Assembly (NCBI GenBank): GCA_025057715.1
Contig: JANWVD010000047.1
Location: 1-6,675 of the forward strand
Length of the DNA: 6,675 nt
From: Aquificaceae bacterium
GTDB lineage: Bacteria > Aquificota > Aquificia > Aquificales > Aquificaceae
Direction: 5' to 3'
Shown here piece by piece: positions 5,358-6,675 of this stretch. A program made the translations under genes and the position numbers. Within the stretch, counting starts at the first letter, position 1, and each line of letters begins with the position of its first letter. The notes beneath the pieces are model-generated. The model saw only the letters and a program-made list of their open reading frames with translations. It ran no database searches and was not told the origin of the DNA.

Positions 5358-5365
5358 TTTCTACA

Positions 5366-6364
5366 ATGTCATACAAGGTTGCTATAGTAGGAGCAACGGG
5401 AGAGGTAGGTAGGGCGTTTCTTAAAGTGCTTGAGGAGCGAAACTTCCCAATTAGCGAACTTTACCTTTTTGCCTCGGAGCGCTCAGAAGGGAAGACCCTT
5501 ACATTCAAAGGCGAAAGCCTAAAGGTCCAGCAGCTACCAAGCAATCCGCCGGCGGTTGATATAGCATTATTTTCCGCAGGTAATAGCGTAAGTAAAGAGT
5601 TTGCGCCGCTTTTTGTGCGCGAAGGCGCTATCGTGATAGATAACTCTTCTGCCTTTCGTCTATCCCCGGATGTTCCGCTCGTTGTCCCAGAGGTAAACCC
5701 CGACGATGTAAAAGAGCATATGGGTATTATCGCAAATCCTAATTGCTCCACCATCCAGATGGTTGTTGCGCTTTGGCCTATTTACAAAAAGGTTGGCATA
5801 AAGGCCATTGTTGTTAGCACCTACCAATCAGTCTCTGGCGCTGGGTCAGAGGCTATAGAGGAATTAAAGCGCCAAACCGGGGAACTTCTCCAAAATAGGG
5901 AAATAACCAAAAGCGTCTTTCCCCGCAGGATTGCCATGAACGTATTCCCGCAGGTTGACAGCTTTGACGAAAATCTCTATACGCGCGAAGAGCTGAAGAT
6001 GCTCTTTGAAACCCGAAAAATCTTCCACGACCCAAACATAAGGGTTAGCGCGACTTGTGTTAGAGTCCCCGTGTTTTACGGTCATTCGGAAGCCATAAAC
6101 ATCCATCTTGGAGATAACCTCTCACCAAATGACGCAAAAGAACTCTTATCTAAAGCCCCATCGGTGATTGTAGCAGATGCCTTAGATTATCCAACTCCGA
6201 TAGACGTTGCGGGTAAGGACGAGGTCTTCGTAGGTCGCATCCGCAGGGATATGGTCTTTGACCCAGGTCTTAGCATGTGGGTTGTCGCGGACAACATAAG
6301 AAAAGGCGCAGCAACAAACGCCGTTCAGATAGCAGAGCTCTTGCATAGTCTTGCGCTCGTTTGA
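5366..6364 (+). CDS. asd: Aspartate-semialdehyde dehydrogenase
   Basis: The 332-residue enzyme reduces L-4-aspartyl phosphate with NADPH to L-aspartate 4-semialdehyde, the branch point to lysine/diaminopimelate, threonine and methionine. It acts in the cytoplasm. Visible features are the NADP-binding GATGEVGRAF (9-18), SERSEGK (38-43) near the cofactor phosphate, FSAGNSVSKEFAP (69-81), DNSSAFR (92-98), VVPEVNP (106-112), the catalytic cysteine C127 in NPNCSTIQM (124-132), STYQSVSGAG (151-160), the substrate-binding R233 in CVRVPVFYGHSE and the catalytic H240, and the C-terminal WVVADNIRKGAATNAVQIAELL. All active-site residues are intact and the length is normal. The pattern is close to what I recall of Aquifex Asd. 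The ATG is fixed by the conserved SYKVAIVGATG beginning. No ribosome-binding site precedes it. It overlaps the downstream JAMM gene by 1 nt. Confidence 0.96.
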   Translation: MSYKVAIVGATGEVGRAFLKVLEERNFPISELYLFASERSEGKTLTFKGESLKVQQLPSNPPAVDIALFSAGNSVSKEFAPLFVREGAIVIDNSSAFRLSPDVPLVVPEVNPDDVKEHMGIIANPNCSTIQMVVALWPIYKKVGIKAIVVSTYQSVSGAGSEAIEELKRQTGELLQNREITKSVFPRRIAMNVFPQVDSFDENLYTREELKMLFETRKIFHDPNIRVSATCVRVPVFYGHSEAINIHLGDNLSPNDAKELLSKAPSVIVADALDYPTPIDVAGKDEVFVGRIRRDMVFDPGLSMWVVADNIRKGAATNAVQIAELLHSLALV

Positions 6365-6675
6365 TGCTAAAAGTTAGGTCTTTTGTCATACAGGAGCTCT
6401 TAAAGCACGCAGAGAATGGTTATCCAGAAGAGGTTTGTGGGCTTTTAGTTGGTCTATCCGAAGGGCATATCAGGTTTGCCCTTGGGCTTTATCAAACTCA
6501 AAACCTTGCAAAGGATAGATTACGCGATAGATACGAAATTGACCCGAAAGATTACCTAAGCATTGAGCAAAAGGCAAGAGAGCTCGGTCTTGACATTATA
6601 GGCGTTTATCATTCACATCCAGACCATCCTGATAGTCCTTCTAAGTATGACTTAGAGCGTGCCTTTGAGGGCTTT
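6364..6675 (+). CDS. JAMM/MPN (M67) metallopeptidase, cut by right window edge
   Basis: Translation from the ATG at 6364 (overlapping the asd stop as TGATG) gives 104 residues with no stop, so the C-terminus lies outside the window. The JAMM zinc motif is complete: glutamate E23 in PEEVCGLLVG (21-30), then H83 and H85 in GVYHSHPDHPDSPSKYDL with S93 and D96, spaced as H-x-H-x7-S-x2-D. Bacterial stand-alone JAMM proteins of about 130-150 residues include Mec-type peptidases that trim amino acids from small sulfur-carrier proteins (ThiS/MoaD/CysO type). I infer a similar job, but the partner gene would lie beyond the window. There is no Shine-Dalgarno site; the 1-nt overlap suggests translation coupled to asd. 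Family call is firm, substrate is inferred. Confidence 0.9.
   Translation, partial: MLKVRSFVIQELLKHAENGYPEEVCGLLVGLSEGHIRFALGLYQTQNLAKDRLRDRYEIDPKDYLSIEQKARELGLDIIGVYHSHPDHPDSPSKYDLERAFEGF

Noticed and set aside
5461..6106. Three minus-strand open frames inside asd
   Set aside because: They lie opposite intact, conserved Asd motifs, show no family features and have no promoter or ribosome-binding site.
1..6675. Defence island, prophage, insertion sequence or CRISPR array
   Set aside because: All genes are housekeeping, signalling or membrane families; no transposase, integrase, repeat array or terminal inverted repeats were seen.

Overview
This window looks like compact bacterial chromosome, moderately AT-rich by eye, with seven complete genes and two cut by the window edges. 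The near-Aquifex character of the aspartate-semialdehyde dehydrogenase, the heavy use of AGA/AGG and ATA codons, the Lys/Glu-rich proteins and the MglA/MglB pair suggest a Gram-negative, probably thermophilic bacterium near Aquificota or Thermosulfidibacter. This placement is inference; no rRNA or lineage marker is present. I see no mobile element, CRISPR array, tRNA or rRNA, and no gene-free stretch longer than 92 bp.

Layout. (1) 1-1270, minus strand: a polarity-GTPase operon read mglB, then mglA, then a third overlapping gene cut by the left edge. MglB is the Roadblock/LC7 partner and MglA the small GTPase; the third product is unrecognised. (2) 1271-1362: a 92-bp divergent spacer with a good sigma70-type promoter for mglB and a GC-rich hairpin in front of apbE. 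(3) 1363-2238, plus strand: an ApbE-type FMN transferase with a degenerate C-terminal motif. It converges on, and overlaps by 45 bp, the next operon. (4) 5344-2194, minus strand: a three-gene operon of a GT83/PMT-like membrane glycosyltransferase, a bifunctional phosphoglucose/phosphomannose isomerase, and a TerC/Alx-family membrane protein. (5) 5366-6675, plus strand: asd, followed with a 1-nt overlap by a JAMM/MPN metallopeptidase cut by the right edge.

How the parts fit. MglB and MglA are a known GTPase-activator/GTPase pair for cell polarity or surface motility, so the third gene is a candidate partner. The isomerase could supply mannose- or fructose-6-phosphate for sugar donors used in cell-surface glycosylation by its upstream neighbour. 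TerC has no obvious link to that pathway. asd is amino-acid housekeeping.

The most striking non-coding pattern is that all four operon-leading genes (mglB, apbE, the glycosyltransferase, asd) have a TATNAT hexamer ending 6-9 nt before the ATG and no Shine-Dalgarno sequence, while two internal genes (mglA and the isomerase) have strong GGAGG-type sites. This suggests leaderless mRNAs for first genes. For the glycosyltransferase/asd pair the two -10 elements overlap in one 7-bp sequence inside a 21-bp spacer. No clearly new defence or mobile system is visible; the best leads are the third mgl gene, the leaderless/bidirectional promoter architecture, the altered ApbE and a perfect 20-bp palindrome inside terC.
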